Both the position numbers and the translations under genes were made by a program. Under the pieces are notes generated by a model. That model ran no database searches. It saw only the letters and a list, made by a program, of their open reading frames with translations, and was not told the origin of the DNA. This document shows, one piece after another, positions 11,972 through 24,206 of a DNA stretch of 64,000 nucleotides; the first letter of the stretch is position 1, and the number at the start of each line of letters is the position of its first letter. Source of the stretch: Pezizomycotina sp. ARF18 (taxonomy: Eukaryota; Ascomycota); assembly GCA_002224055.1 (NCBI GenBank), contig AZLU01000156.1, positions 15,764-79,763 on the forward strand, read 5' to 3'.

Positions 11972-13522
11972 TCATTTCGCCGGCTTGTAGTACTTCGTCT
12001 CCACGAATGGCATCTTCTTAACCGTCGCGTCCCTCACTTTTCCCCGAACTTTAATACCGACTTCCGTCCCGCTCTTGTGCATGCCGTGCTTAATATACCC
12101 CATCGCAACATTCATCCCGCGCCCAGCGTCGGACTAGGGCTACCGCTCGTAATGTGCCCGATTACCTCCCCGCTCTCTTTATCTACAACCTCAGCGCCCT
12201 CACGCGCAGGCGCACCCTGCAGCACGAACCCCACGCGTCTCTGCTTTACGCCGTTCTTTAACTGCTCCAGTATCTTCTCCGCTCCGGAAACCCACCGGAC
12301 TCCCGTCGTGATTTGGGAATAATCCACCCTAGTGCCCCCTCGATGGGCGTGGTCTCGTCGGTTAGATCGTGGCCGTAAAGGCACATACCCGCTTCGAGAC
12401 GTAGGCTATCGCGCGCGGCTAATCCCGCGAGTTTAACTACGTTACCGCCGAGAGAATCTAGTAAAGCCTGCGCGAACGATTCCGTCATATCACCCGGAAC
12501 GGAAATTTCGAAGCCGTCTTCACCCGTATAACCACCGCGGGCAATATGCACTACCAACAACGCCTGCCCGTTCCCATCCCTCGCCGCTCCAGATACCTTC
12601 TCAAGCACCTCGAAAAGCGACATTGTCCGAAATACAATTCATCGAGCTTCGTATCGTTCGTAAAATACTCTCCAACGCATCCTTCGCTTTCGGTCCTTGT
12701 AACGCTATGAGACCCTGCTCTTTCATCTCCGAGTGACGGACTTTATCAGATGCGGAGCGGGAGGAGTTCCAGGTGTTTAAGTGGGTGGTGATGTATCCTA
12801 TGTCTTTATCGCGGCATGCAGCGTTTGTGACGACGTAGAAGGCGGTGTCGGAGTGCTTTGCTATTACGGTGTCGTCTACTATGCCGCCGGAATCGTGAAG
12901 GAAGGTTGAGAGGGTGGAGGAGTAGGCGGGTAGGGATTTTAGGTCGGATGGGGTGATGGATTCTAGGAAGGCGAGGGCGGAAGGGCCGTTATTTGGTGTT
13001 GCTGTAAAGAATTTTAGCATCAGAAGATGTTCCCCTCTGACTTTTCCCTCAGGCAAAGGAAAAGAAATATGGAAGCAAGGTAACAAGGCAAGGTAGAAAG
13101 GAGCGAGGTAGATAATGAGGTGCAGCGCTACGTACCACCATATGCGAAACGTCAAACAACCCGCACTGCTCCCGCACCCATTTGTGGCTCTCAAGGTGGA
13201 CTGGTCTTTATACTGCATCGGCATCTCGTACCCTCCGAAGCCTGCCATCTTCGCCCGTTGCGGACGTGTAAATCGTACAGTGGCGTCTTCTTCAGCTTTT
13301 CACCCGTGGAGGTTGCGTAGCTCCTGAAAGCGACATCGACATTGCTTTGGCGCTTTGGAAAAGTTCGGATTTGAGCTGGACGGGGAGTAGGAGTGGTGGA
13401 GGTAGAAGTAAATTTGGTAGCGGCGGATAAGCACCGGAGCTGCTGCGGATGAGGCGTAGGAGCTTTACGGAGGAAGGTAATTGGGACGTCGCGCGCCGGA
13501 GGGAGGCTCTGGAGATCATCAT
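11972..13522 (-). CDS. GCV1: Aminomethyltransferase (glycine cleavage system T-protein)
   Basis: Folate-dependent T-protein of the mitochondrial glycine cleavage complex. It releases ammonia and passes the methylene group to tetrahydrofolate. The N-terminus [15 protein letters not shown] is a clear mitochondrial presequence. Blocks in order: [40 protein letters not shown], an intron (gtacgt to ttacag, about 13008-13130), then [120 protein letters not shown] and [11 protein letters not shown]. It ends [11 protein letters not shown]. At least five one-base changes occur; near 12286 restoring one G in a G run joins GGFP to GAEKILEQL. The start is the ATG at 13522. Confidence 0.93.
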
Positions 13523-14079
13523 TGTGGAGATCTAGAATTGTCGTGGATGAACTGGCGGTGATCGGGAGCTTAGAGGTTCAATTGACGACTCTTGTGAAGA
13601 AAAAAACTTTTAGAATTGGCGGCCCTGAGCCAATTTTTAAAGTGTTTCTAGCACATGCGAAATTCTTGGTGGGGGAATTGACATCGCATGACGTTTCTGC
13701 TTAAGCTTTTCGGCCACTATCCGACCCCAGCTTAAATTATGCAGGAAACACACCTACATGAATTGAAAGAGCTCCGTTTAGCTGTAACCGTTCATCTAGA
13801 GTCTTTATTTTACGTAAATTTTATGGAAAAATTGTATCAAATTATATCAAGCAATTATTACTATTTATTATTTATCGTACACGAGTAGAGAAAAAAAAAT
13901 TAATATTAATACGATTTGGTTTGTCCAAAATACAGGGAAAGGCAAGCTCCGTCACAAAGAGGGCGGAGGCAAACAGCAATTATAAGTCCGATAACAATAT
14001 GTAAAATCAATTATCCCGAAAGAATGCCTGAATGAACGCCATATATATCCGTCAATTGCAATCTCGCATCTAATCCGCG
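13523..14079. other. Intergenic, no gene seen
   Basis: 557 bp, the right part strongly AT-rich. It contains the GCV1 upstream region and the 3' flank of the dehydrogenase gene. No conserved frame. Confidence 0.5.
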
Positions 14080-15195
14080 AAGTACTTGCTTAAGGACGGT
14101 TCCTGCTTCGTCAAGATCTCGCCGAACTCCTTCCAGACCCTCTTCTGCAACTCTGGCCCTTCGGTCCGGAAACGAGTTTCGCAGCTCTATATTTTACACA
14201 CCAGTCAGCCAATGGTCTTCTTATAGAGACTATAAGAGGAAGTAATAAGAGAAATGAGGGTTTAAGAGAAACTTACGTCTTATTCCTACATGCGCTGAGG
14301 AACTCGCCGTGCGTTTCCGTCCCGCACTGCGTCCCGCATGCATCAGCGTCCTGCTCCCGACCTCAGTAGTCCTCGCCAGCAGCGCCTTAAAAAGCCAAAA
14401 CAAAACCCTCTCGATCCCCTTCGCTTCCCTCGACAGCTCCGATTTACATAATCCCGGATTAACCGTATTAACGATAACTTTCCCCCGTCGTGTTTGCTAG
14501 CGTACTCCGCGATCGAACGGGTAAAGTACACGTTCAGCAGTTTTGATACTTGGTACCTATCCGGCGGGTTGAAGTGCTTTTCGTCATTTAGGCGGAGCAG
14601 GATGTTTTCTGCCTCGCGCTCCTTGAAGGGGGACCAGTAGTGTACTTCGGAAGAGACGATGGAGAGGTGTGGTGTTGATGTTGCGGTGGACGCGGATTCG
14701 ACGAGCTTTGGGTAGAGGAGGAGGGCGAGGTAGGCGGTCGACAGGTCGTTTGTTTGGATGGTGGACTCCCAGCCGTCCGGCGACATGCTCCACTGCCGCG
14801 TCGCGATGCCCGCGTTGAGAATTGCCGAGTCGAGGCGGGGTAGCTCCCTGTTTACTTTGTCGGCGAATTTGCGGGTACCGGCGAAGGTTCCCAGGTCGAG
14901 CTTCCAGACGTGGACTTTTGACTTGGATTTGGGCTGTTTCAAGTATTGACTTTTTGTTAGCGAAACTTGGTCTACAATTGAGGAACAGTGGAAGTTGCCC
15001 TATGCGTACCTGAGAAGCGAGGATATCCTTCTTTGCTTCCTCACCCTTTTCCACGTTTCGGACGGCCAAAATGACGGTATCGGCGTTCAGGCGCACGGCG
15101 TGGCGCGCAGCTTCTTTACCCAAACCGGTGTTGGAACCAGTGACGATGACGACCTTCCCGTCCAGTGGCCCTCCGGGTAAGGAATCTTCGTCCAT
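14080..15195 (-). CDS. Short-chain dehydrogenase/reductase
   Basis: NAD(P)-dependent oxidoreductase with a Rossmann fold. Exon 1 gives [20 protein letters not shown], whose TGxxxGxG is the cofactor-binding motif. After an intron near 14938-15010 come [32 protein letters not shown] (the NAG motif) and [15 protein letters not shown] with the catalytic Ser. [19 protein letters not shown] supplies the YxxxK catalytic pair, and VNPGL follows. The final exon, after an intron near 14200-14276, reads [21 protein letters not shown] and ends SKYFAD. Its length is typical of fungal retinol-dehydrogenase/WWOX-like SDRs. The substrate cannot be told from sequence. A frame change occurs near 14500 and possibly elsewhere. 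Confidence 0.88.
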
Positions 15196-16059
15196 TGCTC
15201 CTTCAAAAAGTTGCCGAACCCCAAAGACATTGCGTCGACTATATTTGTATAGTAGTATCCGTATAATTCGATCTGAAAGCGTTATCTATAGCTCAATGAT
15301 AGAGGAAGTAGGTAGTTTCTGTAGGTAGTTTCTGTAGGTCGATTTATTAATTAATTTAATATTGAAAATTGGAATGATAATGGGAAGAAGAATGAAGGGA
15401 TGGACCCACCAATTTATACAGACAGAAAAGAAAGCAATCGATATCGTCATTATTGGAATTAATCGTTAAGCTTCTGATAAATTTTAAATATTGAAATAAA
15501 TAAATTAAAATTAAATATCTTCGGACAAAAAATACGCCATCGACTACCCAGATGGCAGTCTGGATCTACCACCAAACCTTCCCCTCTCATGCTCATGATC
15601 CACGCAACCCACGCAACGTTCTTTGAACCGTGCATGATTTTCTAGAACGGAACGATAAAGACACCGATCTATCTGTAGGTACCGGAATTCCCTGCAAAAA
15701 GGCAAATTTGTCTCTTCAAAGAAGGACGTCAACTACTACTAACTCCTTTAACTATAATATCGCGTGCTAAGGTGGGCATGGCATAGTTTGCAATTGCAAT
15801 TAAGGCTAACCTGCAGCAACACTCGCTACTGCACTTACCGTATCTCCTTTTTTTTCGCCTTTTTTGCTGCTTCTGGAAGTAAGGGAAAGATAGAATTTTC
15901 TTGGGTACTGTTAGGTACAGTCTACTCCGAGAATACTCCACTAACGGCGTCAATAACAGGTATCTAATGGTGGTGGATGAGAGGTGTAGAACCTGCGGAT
16001 ATAAAGCGCCGTTAAGTCCACGACTTGTACAGTGTACTTTTAACCGGAGGTTGCAGGAG
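15196..16059. other. Intergenic, no convincing gene
   Basis: Upstream region of the dehydrogenase gene and AT-rich DNA. The tract at 15300-15340 contains an 18-nt direct repeat (gtaggtagtttctgtagg and the overlapping copy). A 62-codon minus-strand frame at 15544-15732 has four Cys but no family resemblance that I can name. Confidence 0.4.
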
Positions 16060-16473
16060 TTAGCGGTATCGTGCGAGAAGGGACCCACCCCTCCCGCAAA
16101 AACACCACTTCGCCTTTATGGAAGAAACCCGCGGCTTCCAAGGCTTGGGATTCGTATACTCGGCCACGAATCCTTGTGTTTGAAAAATTCGATATTGCCT
16201 TGAAAATTCGAATATTTCCTCCGGCGCATCTTTAATTCTTTCAGGGGGGCGGCAGTTGCACAATTTTTCAAGTGTCGTTTGTCAATTGACGGCCCGTTTT
16301 TGACAAAGTCGGCAGTAAAGGACCTGCTTTAGGTTTTCATGATCAGGGGCGAAGCGAATGTCCCGTGGCTGATTACACCGAGAGCAGAGATGAGTAAAGA
16401 GCCAAGTGGACACAATTGCATATCGCGTAAATACTATACACAAGCCAATATCAGAGGATGTCCTAATACACAT
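16060..16473 (-). CDS. Candidate Cys-rich, zinc-ribbon-like protein
   Basis: Two overlapping minus-strand frames read as one protein if a single frame change near 16270 is allowed. The first contains CSRCNQPRD...LYCRLCQKRA, a CxxC-x(21)-CxxC arrangement expected of a zinc ribbon. The second contains CNCRPPERIKDAPEEIFEFSRQ and WCFCGRGG, giving a further possible CxC pair. The spacing suggests a small metal-binding protein of about 130 residues. I do not recognise the family; Stc1-like or other fungal zinc-finger proteins are possible but unsupported. Start and splicing are uncertain: the ATG at 16473 opens a hydrophobic stretch that may instead be intronic. Confidence 0.4.
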
Positions 16474-18231
16474 GTTGATCTTCGATAGTCGCCCCCTTTT
16501 TTTTTTTTTTTGGGCTTTTTGTTCGTGTTAGACAGATCTTATAAGCTCGAGAGGCGACGCCGTAATAAGCTTTGAAACGGACATAAGCTATCAAGTCACA
16601 GTGACATGGCTATAATCCATTCGATACGAAGGGCTCTATAAGAAATATCGATATATACGCGGTAGAAGAAAGGAAAAAGAAAGAGTCGTAGATCATACTA
16701 CGTACAGACCGTTCATCGTGAAACTAAACGAGACTGCTTTATAATAGTAATTTACAAGCAATATCAATAATATTCTTCTTTCTAATGCAGATATTCAATT
16801 CAGCTCGGCCATATCCGTATCAACCTCTGTAGTAAGTTATTCGATCAATATCGATATTTCGCAAAGGGTTGGGAATTATTGGATCGGGTGAATATCCTAG
16901 CTATTGCATCGGCTAATTGCCACGCAGATATAAAGACTTGTAAAACGAATATCGTGAAGATGTCATGTTGAGGCTGTTGTATAATTGCTTGAAAGGATTG
17001 AGTATACAAAGCTCAGGGTACTCAATCTTGATCGTAGCCTTTTTTTTTTTTTTTTTTGAGCTTTGATTTGCGTGCCGAATCTTTGTTGTTATTATCCATC
17101 CGTGGTTTTTTAGACTACGTAAATATAGGATCTAATCAAAAATGGGGGTTTTTTTTTCCAACGAGATCCTTTACTTCGATTACTGTATTATTAGCCTAAC
17201 TGAAGCGCATAGGATGAGTTTTTCAAGATTCAATGGCCTCGGTTTCGCTCCAACCACGATTGGACATTAGCGACGATTAATCAAGGTACCGAGAGGGAGA
17301 TGCAAAAAGTTGGAAATAATCGATACATACCGGCAATACATCAATGACAAAAGATGTTGACCATAGCTTTATTATTGTAATACAAGGTTCTTCTCGTCAA
17401 GGAAAGAAAACGTCCAGTCAAAGGCTAACCTCCTGATGTGAAGTACCAACTTTCCTTAATTACTTGCTACTACACGTATCATTTTCCAATCCAGATATAT
17501 ACTTACACTTGAACACATAAAAGACTCACGACTTCTTATATACTTATATGCATGTTTTTGTGGATATATATATTTCCATTCTTTAATTGTATTTTTAAAT
17601 TGTTTGGTATATGATACTATGTATATGTAAGGCTTTTTAAAAGTAGTAGTTATAGAAGATGAGAAGGGCAGCCACACTGACCTTCCAGGTAATACAGGAG
17701 AATAAAGTATAGAGCGTAAAAAAAAAAAAAAAAAGGACAAAAACGCCGTTTCCCAAAGAGTGTTTAGAATAAAGATAAGGTAGTGTTAAAGACTATCACC
17801 TCTAAAAACTTCCATTACTATTACTAGATAAGACGGGAGAATACTAATAAAAAAAGTTACAAGTAATGGTATAACAGGCTAAAAGTAGAGTCCAGGTTAA
17901 AGGGCTAAGGGCAATTGAAGACAAAGGCCGTTATACGCCTTTTACAGCGGCAAAAAAGGTGATGATAGGATATAGGTATCTAAGGAGCGGGTTTGGGGGA
18001 TTTGAGTAAACTTTTTCGTAGGAAGAATTTGTAGAATATTACAAAAAAAAAAAAGAAACAAAAAATTTACTGTCTATTAGTCTGAAGAACGCCGAACATG
18101 TAGAGGAAAAAAAAAAAAAGCCCAAACGTAAACAAAGGAAATAAAACTGAAGTAACTTATTGCAACGGGAGGGTAACAGCTTTAAATCAAAAGGTGGGGT
18201 ATATGCGAAGAAACGAAGACAAAGGTTATAT
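16474..18231. other. Gene-poor AT-rich stretch
   Basis: 1.76 kb with A/T runs near 16496, 17040, 17718, 18042 and 18108. No conserved frame on either strand. The last few hundred bases are the 3' flank of the Ca2+-ATPase gene. Confidence 0.5.
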
Positions 18232-21200
18232 TTATACGTTCTCGTCAGAAGGCTTCTGCCGTTCCGACGACGAAGCAGGGTGCTCGTTCGATTTCGTGGA
18301 CGGTTCCCGCTTCACCGAATCTTCGGCCTTGGACTCCGCTTCGGCTCCACTGTTCGGGAACCTAGTCTCTCCTTCGATCCTGTGTGCGCGGAAGGTCCAA
18401 ACCTAAAGGAGTCTCCGTCGCTACCGGGGACCCTCTCGACCGGAGACCATCCGCCGATGCTTCCGGCAATTATAGCGGGGACCATGGCGCCGGCAGCGAA
18501 TGCGGAGTTCGACCTCGACCTTCTGCGCCTGTGAGAGCCAGGGGTGGACGGTGGGTGGATGTGCATAATGTCGTGAGGGTTGCTAGGGTCGTCGTGGATC
18601 GGGGTGTGGGGGATCGAGCCGGACTTGGACGACGGGAGGAGCCTGTGGCGGAATTCTTGGGTCTTGAACTTCATCTGGTTCAAGCGACCACCGCGGACCA
18701 TCTTGAGGAACTGCAGCTCCTCGCGGATATCTTGGATAGCCTGATTCCATTCGAACCTGTCGTTGTCGGAAACGTATACATTATCGGGTTTCTTTTCCTT
18801 GTAAAAGATGGATGGAAGAAGCTTCTCGACGAAACTATCCGGAATGAGACGGATGACAACAGCAATGACGAGGGAGATGGCGCCAAGGATGAGGGAAATG
18901 GCCCACTGTCCACCGTTGAGGCGGACGACGGAGAAGGCACGACCACCGACGAAGATGATCATAACCTGTCCGGCAATCATAATGACGTTGATTCCAATGA
19001 AGAACCAGTTGCGATGAACTCCCTCGAAGATGTTGAACTTGTTATCCAAACGCCTGTTATTGTACTGGTTGAAGATCTGCATCCAGACGAAAGTGTTGAA
19101 AACCAAAGAGTCGAGCTGGTCCCTTTCCTCGGGGGAGTCGTATTTCAGAATTTTGGCTCCGGCAAAGTGAAGAATGTAGGTAACCACGAGCTGGTAGATG
19201 GCTTGTCCCAGAATCATCTTCCACATAGTGATGGTAATCAAGGGGCAGACTTCCTTTGCGGTGGGCGGTCGAGAATCTTTCGGGTCGGCGGATCGGTAGC
19301 GAGAGCAAGGGCGGCGAAAGTGTCCATAATCAGGTTCACCCAGAGCAGCTGGACGGCACTGAGCACGGAAGTTTCATCCTTAGAGGCAACGGCGGAAACG
19401 AAGGCGAGGAGGACGGCAGTGATGTTGACAGTCAACTGGAACTGCAAAAACTTCTTGACAGCGTCGTTGACAGCTCTTCCCCACATCAAAGCCTTGACGA
19501 TAGAAGCAAAGTTGTCGTCCATAAGAATGATAGCAGATGCTTCCTTAGCGACCTCAGTACCGGCGATACCCATAGAGAAACCGACGTCCGAAAGTTTAAG
19601 AGCGGGACCATCATTGGTACCGTCACCGGTGACCGCAACAGTTTCACCGAGATCTTTGAGGATACGAACGAGCTTCTGCTTATCTTCGGGGCTGGACCTG
19701 GCGAGAACTTGCAATCGAGGAACGGTCTGAACGAGCTGTGCCCGGTCAGCTGCCTAAATTTGGGGCCTTCCATGACGATACCACCGCTAGTGTAGATCCC
19801 ACATTCCGTAGCAATAGCCTTCGCAGTGATCATGTTGTCACCAGTAACCATGCGCACGAACACGCCGGCCTTCTGACATTCCTTGACAGCGTCGGTAACA
19901 CCGAGACGCAGCGGGTCCTGAATACCGACGACTCCAATGAAAACCATATCCCTAAAAATATCTTCGAACTGAGCTGCTTGGAGTCGTCTTCCACGGTTCT
20001 AACGCCACGAGGAGGCCACTGCTGGAAATCCCGGTAGACGAGTCCGATGGTGCGGAGAGAACGTTGGGCGTAGCTGGTGATGGTGTCCTGAAGAGATTTG
20101 AAGATTTCGGGAGACAGTTTCGTATCGGCCGCGCTAGACGTAGGGTCGGCGATAACGCGGGAACACTGGGCGAGCAATATTTCGGAGGCACCCTTGACGT
20201 AGAGCCTGTACGTACCATTCACAAGCTGAACGACGACAGCCATGCATTTCTTCCAGAGTCGAACGGAACCAATTGAACAACCTTAAAACCGCTGCGTTCG
20301 TGAGCGACAGGTCCCATACCCAAGTAACTCTTAGCAAATCCAAGCAAAGCAGTTTCCGTTTTTGAGCCGATAAAGGTCGATTCTCCATTTTCCTCTCCTT
20401 CGAAAGCCGTAGAGTTGAGAACGATTGACTGCATAAGAAGATCCTTGATGGTATTCGGGAGAGTAGACACGAAGTCGCTCATGTTCATGCTGCCATCAGA
20501 GTCATCGGCTCCTTTACCTTTCTCGTTCGATGCTGCTTGTGAGGCCTCGCCAAACCGCATGGACGAACCGAGAGTACCAGCAACGACAGTCATCTTATTT
20601 TGAGTCAGGGTTCCTGTTTTATCCGAGCAGACAGTCGTAGCGTTTCCCATTGTTTCGCAAGCGCGCAGAACACGAACCAAGTTGTTGTCCTTCAACATAC
20701 GGGTCGTTGCGAAAGCGAGGGCGAGAGTTACCGCAAGAGGAAGACCCTCCGGGACGGCAACAACGACGATAGTAACAGCGGTGATGAGAATTTGCATGAA
20801 ATTCTGAGCCTTTTCAGCGGGAGTACGGGTGTCGCCCTTGAGGTTGACCAGGAATCGAATGAACAGAACAACGAACAGAAGCAACGCGGAAGCACCACCC
20901 AATTTGGCAATACTTTCGGCAAGGCTATTAAGCTTCATCTGCAGAGGGTGGCTTCCGTATCTTCCCTAAGGGCCATCATGATGCGTCCGTGGCTGGAATT
21001 GACACCAACGCTAGTAACAAGGTAGGTACCGACACCCTCGAGAACTTTAGAGCCGGAGAGGATGAACGGGTCGAGCTTCTTAACATTCTGTCCAGCCATC
21101 ATTTGGGACATAACCTCGTCTGCAGCGGTTTTCTTCATTTGATCCGATTCTCCAGTCGCAGAGGATTCGTCACACTTAACGTTGTGTCCGGCAATAAACA

Positions 21201-22418
21201 CGCCGTCCGCAGGAATCATGTCACCGGGTTCGAGATGCATGACATCGCCAACGAGGATCTCGTAGACCGATATCAGAACGGATTTACCGGACCGGATAAC
21301 TTGACCTTACGATCCTCTTTCTGTTTTATTCATTAGCTTCCGTACGATAGATGCAAAACATGGGTTCAAGGAGTTAAGCGGGTTATACCTTTTTGTTCAG
21401 TTTGACGAATTGCCTTTCCTTTTGGTAATCATTTCCAGCACCGACGAAAACAACGATAGCGATGGCCGCAATAATAGCAACACCTTCAACCCATTCAACC
21501 TTCGGTTCTCCATCCTTATGCTTGACACCGAATGTTTGGTATAGACCGAGAGCCAAACTAACAACAGCCGCACACGAAAGCAATATCAAGACCTTATCCT
21601 TCAGCGCGATCCACATCAATAGGAAAATACTCTTCGGCTTCCTCTCAGGTAGTGTATTGTCTTTGTAAATGCGTAATCGATCCTTGAAGGCATCGCCGTG
21701 AAGCTCGACAACAGTGCCTTCCTTACCGGACTCTGTGGGTTCTACAGCCGACATATCTTCAACTTTTGTGGAAGGGTTAGGCCGGAGCAAATTCCTCGCC
21801 TCATCAATTGACCGATTTCCGTCCAGTAACGTCTCGTCTAAACTGAGGCCGGCCTGAACATCCGTCCGTAAACCATATTCTAACCCGCGAAGTCCACCCA
21901 ATGCCTTGAGAGCCGGTAAGCTCTTCGGGTTAAACATTTTGTTCAGTTGGCCTGGCGAAAAGGCGAAACGGTTGTCCTCCACTTCGAAATCGGCCTCGTT
22001 TCCAGGGTCGGGTTTCAAGGCGTCATCGTCTGAAGTCCCGGACGCGTCGGCAGTAGGTTGAGCCGGGAATATCGTTGTTCCTCCTGTCGACGATGCGGGT
22101 GATGACGCGTCCATTGAATCACCTCTAGATTCGCCAGGTCCTCCCGGAACATCGAGATATGCTTTCCCTCGTGACGTTGGAGGATTTGCAGTGGGGTGGT
22201 CGGACGTTGTGATTCCGTTGTAGGCGATTGAGAATTGGACGGTATGGGGGAATTCGGATGAAGAGAACCGGAGGACTAGACGAAGTAAAATCCTTTAGCG
22301 ATACAACCCAATATGATGCCATTGGCAAGAGTTGCCTTACAGTCTTCGAAAGTACCTTTTTCTCCTCCACAGAGGTCTCTTTCGGAGGAGGAGCCTGCTG
22401 CCTCTCCTGGTCCGACAT
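18232..22418 (-). CDS. PMC1: P-type Ca2+-transporting ATPase, PMCA/Pmc1 family
   Basis: A P2B ATPase pumping Ca2+ out of the cytosol, usually into the vacuole in fungi. The order is: a long N-terminal region rich in Ser/Pro/Asp; [18 protein letters not shown]; the first membrane pair ([40 protein letters not shown]); actuator motif [12 protein letters not shown]; and transmembrane 4 with [19 protein letters not shown]. Then come phosphorylation site [35 protein letters not shown] and hinge [34 protein letters not shown] lies in transmembrane 6. A charged C-terminal tail may hold an autoinhibitory segment. Introns at 21321-21388 and 22275-22355. The tail stop at 18232 belongs to the Glu/Lys/Ser-rich frame, which I prefer over an Arg/Pro-rich frame ending near 18312. 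Several single-base frame changes occur, but the core is largely open. The start ATG at 22418 opens [14 protein letters not shown]. Confidence 0.95.
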
Positions 22419-23253
22419 ATTCAATATTCGAAAAGGGCTGGCTTCACCAAGTGGAACCGTTCCCTCAGTCGAATGCTTTCTTCAGTACGAATTAGCCCGA
22501 GTGTTTTCTACTGATCAAAGATGATAATAATGATTAGCAATCAAATCCCTTTCCAGAAGAATCGCATCATTCTTATAAAAGAAAGCAGAAGAACAAGAGA
22601 TATCCCTCGAGATGAGATGAACAATGAAGACAAAAGAAAAGGGGGGGAATTTGTAGAAAGAAAGGAAAGCAAGCAACCAACATTAAAATGTCATGGAATA
22701 TTTGCGACAGAAATAGGTACGACAAAAAGTACTTGTGCAGAAAGAGAAAGACCAAAAAAAAAAAAAAAGAAAAAAAAGAGGAATGTAAACGGAAATGAAA
22801 ATTAAAAATATATAGATATTTCGATAATTCTTCTTCTTTTCTTTTTTTTTCTTTTCTGAGAGATTCCTTCGCAGTCCCTTCTACTTTCTCGTTCAGCGAC
22901 GGCTAGCCAACGTGTGCATATATGCGCGCATGCAAGCACCGTTCTGCGGGAAAGGGGCAGGTTTTTGTTTTTTGCAGGACACGGGTGACGAAAGCACACC
23001 GCGGAACGTGTAACAAACCGGGAAAATCTGTGACGGGATGATCTGGAAAACCACCAAAGGATAGGGCAAAAAGAATTGCTGAAGAAAAAGTATATGAAAA
23101 AAAAAAAAAAAAGTGGAATGGCCAAATTGTATGTATGATATAAAGAAGCGGAAGCGAGTGCCAGCCCAGCCCAGGAAGAATTGACGATGACAATATCCCT
23201 TCTTTTTCGTACTTTCTGACTTCCTCCGGCCAAAAACTTTCGAAAACAAGAAA

Positions 23254-23287
23254 AGAGAGAGAGAGAGAGAGAGAGAGAAGAGAGAGA
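23254..23287. repeat. (GA)n microsatellite
   Basis: An almost uninterrupted GA dinucleotide tract of about 34 bp, about 840 bp upstream of the Ca2+-ATPase start codon. Confidence 0.95.
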
Positions 23288-24173
23288 CGGGGAACCACTA
23301 CCGCTACCACTGTGCGTGTTATGTTACAGGGCGAGACAACCAATAGGGAAGAAAGGAGAAATTGTAATGACCCATGCGCTTGCAGAAGCAAGCAAGCAGG
23401 TGTAGGGAAGTATTGCTTTTTCTCTCTTCTCTTTTGCCTTGTTGTTTCTGTGTATTATTGCTTGTTGTTGTTGTTGTCCGTCGATTCCTTGTCCATCCTC
23501 GTTCCCTTATTTTAAAATTGAGGTCTTTTTTAATAAGGATAGGGATTGAAATTTGAAGAAAATCGGAAGGAAAGTGGATGGACAGATGGATAATAATACC
23601 TCGCTGTTGTATGGCAGAAAGGGGTAAAGCGCAGGTAAATATTATTATTATGTAAAATAAAATAAAAATAATAGCAATAATAATAATAATAATAATTAAA
23701 TTGGAAAGAGCCGCCGAATTTAAAGTGAAAAGCGAAAAAAAAAAAAGAAAAAATATAGCTTAATAAGATAAGTCTAAAAGAGAAACGAACAGAGAAATAA
23801 TACACAATATATATATATATATAATATACGACAAGAATCGTAATAATAATAACAAATAAAATAAAATTCAATGACGATATAGCAATATAAAAGTGCTTGG
23901 GGATCAATTTTCTTTCCTTACCTGGCTTATCGTTTGCTGTTGTTGTTCTTTCGTTGTTGTTGTTGTTCGCTAAAATATTAAAATTCCTCTTCAACACCGG
24001 AATGAATGAACCGACAGAGACCTAACCACCAAAACAAAAAAAAAAAGAAAAAAAAAGACAAGCGTCAGAATCCTCTTCTTTCTTTTCTCTTCTTTAGCAA
24101 TCCAAAAACCGTTCACAGTTCACAGAGAGGAAAGGAATGCTTCAGGATGGTCTATATTTATCGCCGTATCTAT

Positions 24174-24206
24174 TCTTCTTCTTCTTCTTCTTCTTCTTCT
24201 TCTTCC
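24174..24206. repeat. (TTC)n microsatellite
   Basis: About eleven TTC triplets in a row, breaking into TCC at the right end. Confidence 0.95.

Noticed and set aside
18384-19730. A 448-codon open frame on the plus strand
   Set aside because: It lies entirely antisense to the Ca2+-ATPase core, whose minus-strand translation shows all P-type ATPase motifs. The plus-strand product has no family character.
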